This document shows, piece after piece, positions 14,786 to 15,225 of a stretch of 15,225 nucleotides of DNA. The DNA lies in the NCBI GenBank assembly GCA_947174615.1, contig CAMWJQ010000038.1:1-15225 (forward strand), read 5' to 3'. The notes below the pieces were generated by a model that worked only from the letters and a program-made list of their open reading frames with translations, did no database searches and was not told where the DNA came from. A program made the translations under genes and the position numbers. The DNA comes from an uncultured Lachnospiraceae bacterium (lineage in GTDB: Bacteria > Bacillota > Clostridia > Lachnospirales > Lachnospiraceae). Every line of letters begins with the position of its first letter. Position 1 is the stretch's first letter.

Positions 14786-15225
14786 TTACTCTGCTGACTC
14801 AACCGCAGCCACAATCCGCATTCTCGCTATCCTGTTCAGCGGAATGGCTGTCGCCATAAGACAGGCGGCAACTGACAGCGCAGACGCCTGTGCCATTGCA
14901 CCAATCGGCGGGGCTGTCAGCACAAGTTCATTCGTGCCTGCCGCCTCCACAAATATCGTACACAGATAACCTGCCACACAGCCAATGACCGATGCAAAGC
15001 CACCATAATACACCCCCTCCCACAAAAAAGTACGATAAAGGCTTCCCACACTCATGCCAACTGCCCGCTGTATGCCAATCTCCATTACACGTGTATGAAT
15101 ATTTGTGTAAACTGTATTGACAATATTTAAAATTCCGATGAGACCGACAAACAAAATAAATCCCCACGCAAGCAGCTGAATCTGCGCGCTGCTCTCTGCA
15201 AGCTGTCTGTCTGTGTCCTCATAAG
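14786..15225 (-). CDS. FtsX-like ABC transporter permease, C-terminal part (cut by window edge)
   Basis: The reading frame stays open to the window edge (first full codon ends at 15223), so only the last 146 residues are visible. Three membrane helices appear: WGFILFVGLIGILNIVNTVY, WEGVYYGGFASVIGCVAGYL and an Ala-rich final helix. The cytoplasmic loop after the first, VMEIGIQRAVGMS, matches the REIGilRAlGas pattern of FtsX/MacB-type permeases, and the tail RIARMRIVAAVES matches their ending. Such permeases work with an ABC ATPase in lipoprotein release, peptide export or bacitracin-type resistance and sensing; which one cannot be told here. A TTG at 15154 could be mistaken for a start, but coding similarity continues upstream of it. 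A strong terminator follows the gene. Confidence 0.85.
   Translation of the reverse strand, partial: YEDTDRQLAESSAQIQLLAWGFILFVGLIGILNIVNTVYTNIHTRVMEIGIQRAVGMSVGSLYRTFLWEGVYYGGFASVIGCVAGYLCTIFVEAAGTNELVLTAPPIGAMAQASALSVAACLMATAIPLNRIARMRIVAAVESAE

Noticed and set aside
14786..15154. Treating the permease as a complete 122-residue gene starting at TTG 15154
   Set aside because: The frame stays open upstream to the window edge, and the extra residues complete the first membrane helix of an FtsX-type C-terminal domain.

Overview
The window looks like chromosomal DNA of a low-to-mid GC Gram-positive anaerobe, most likely a clostridial member of the Bacillota such as a Lachnospiraceae relative. 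This is inferred from strong AGGAGG-type ribosome sites at nearly every gene, consensus TTGACA/TATAAT promoters with 17-base spacers, an ECF-type vitamin transporter subunit, an ECF sigma factor paired with a DUF4179-type anti-sigma factor, and a bacteriohemerythrin fused to a response regulator. No rRNA, tRNA, CRISPR, transposase or phage gene was seen. Almost all the DNA is coding, in short directional operons.

Layout. (1) 44-679, plus: the substrate-binding (S) subunit of an ECF transporter, convergent with (2) 695-2410, minus: a methyl-accepting chemotaxis protein with a Cache-like sensor. A hairpin lying over the end of the first gene separates them. (3) 2705-5013, minus: a two-gene sulfur assimilation operon, metY then cysK, which makes homocysteine and cysteine from sulfide. 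It has a strong promoter containing operator-like inverted repeats and ends in a clear intrinsic terminator. (4) 5239-7732, minus: a sucrose utilisation pair, a GH32 sucrose-6-phosphate hydrolase followed by a PfkB fructokinase, ending in a terminator. (5) 7804-9448, minus: an ECF sigma factor and its overlapping membrane anti-sigma factor, directly upstream of the sucrose pair with no obvious terminator between. (6) 9656-11429, plus: a divergent formylglycine-generating-enzyme-like protein and a Cof-type HAD phosphatase. (7) 11565-13100, plus: a sodium:solute symporter behind a perfect consensus promoter and a leader with interlocked inverted repeats. (8) 13245-14609, minus: a three-part protein with hemerythrin, a CheX-like middle and a receiver domain, convergent with the symporter across a long hairpin. 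(9) 14786-15225, minus: the C-terminal end of an FtsX-like ABC permease, cut by the window edge.

Most of this is ordinary metabolism and sensing. The points most worth a second look are the divergent FGE-like protein (9656), the hemerythrin/CheX-like/receiver fusion (13245), the inverted repeats around the metY-cysK promoter, and the symporter leader (11487-11533). I do not see a clearly new multi-gene system. All family assignments come from reading motifs by eye, not from database searches.
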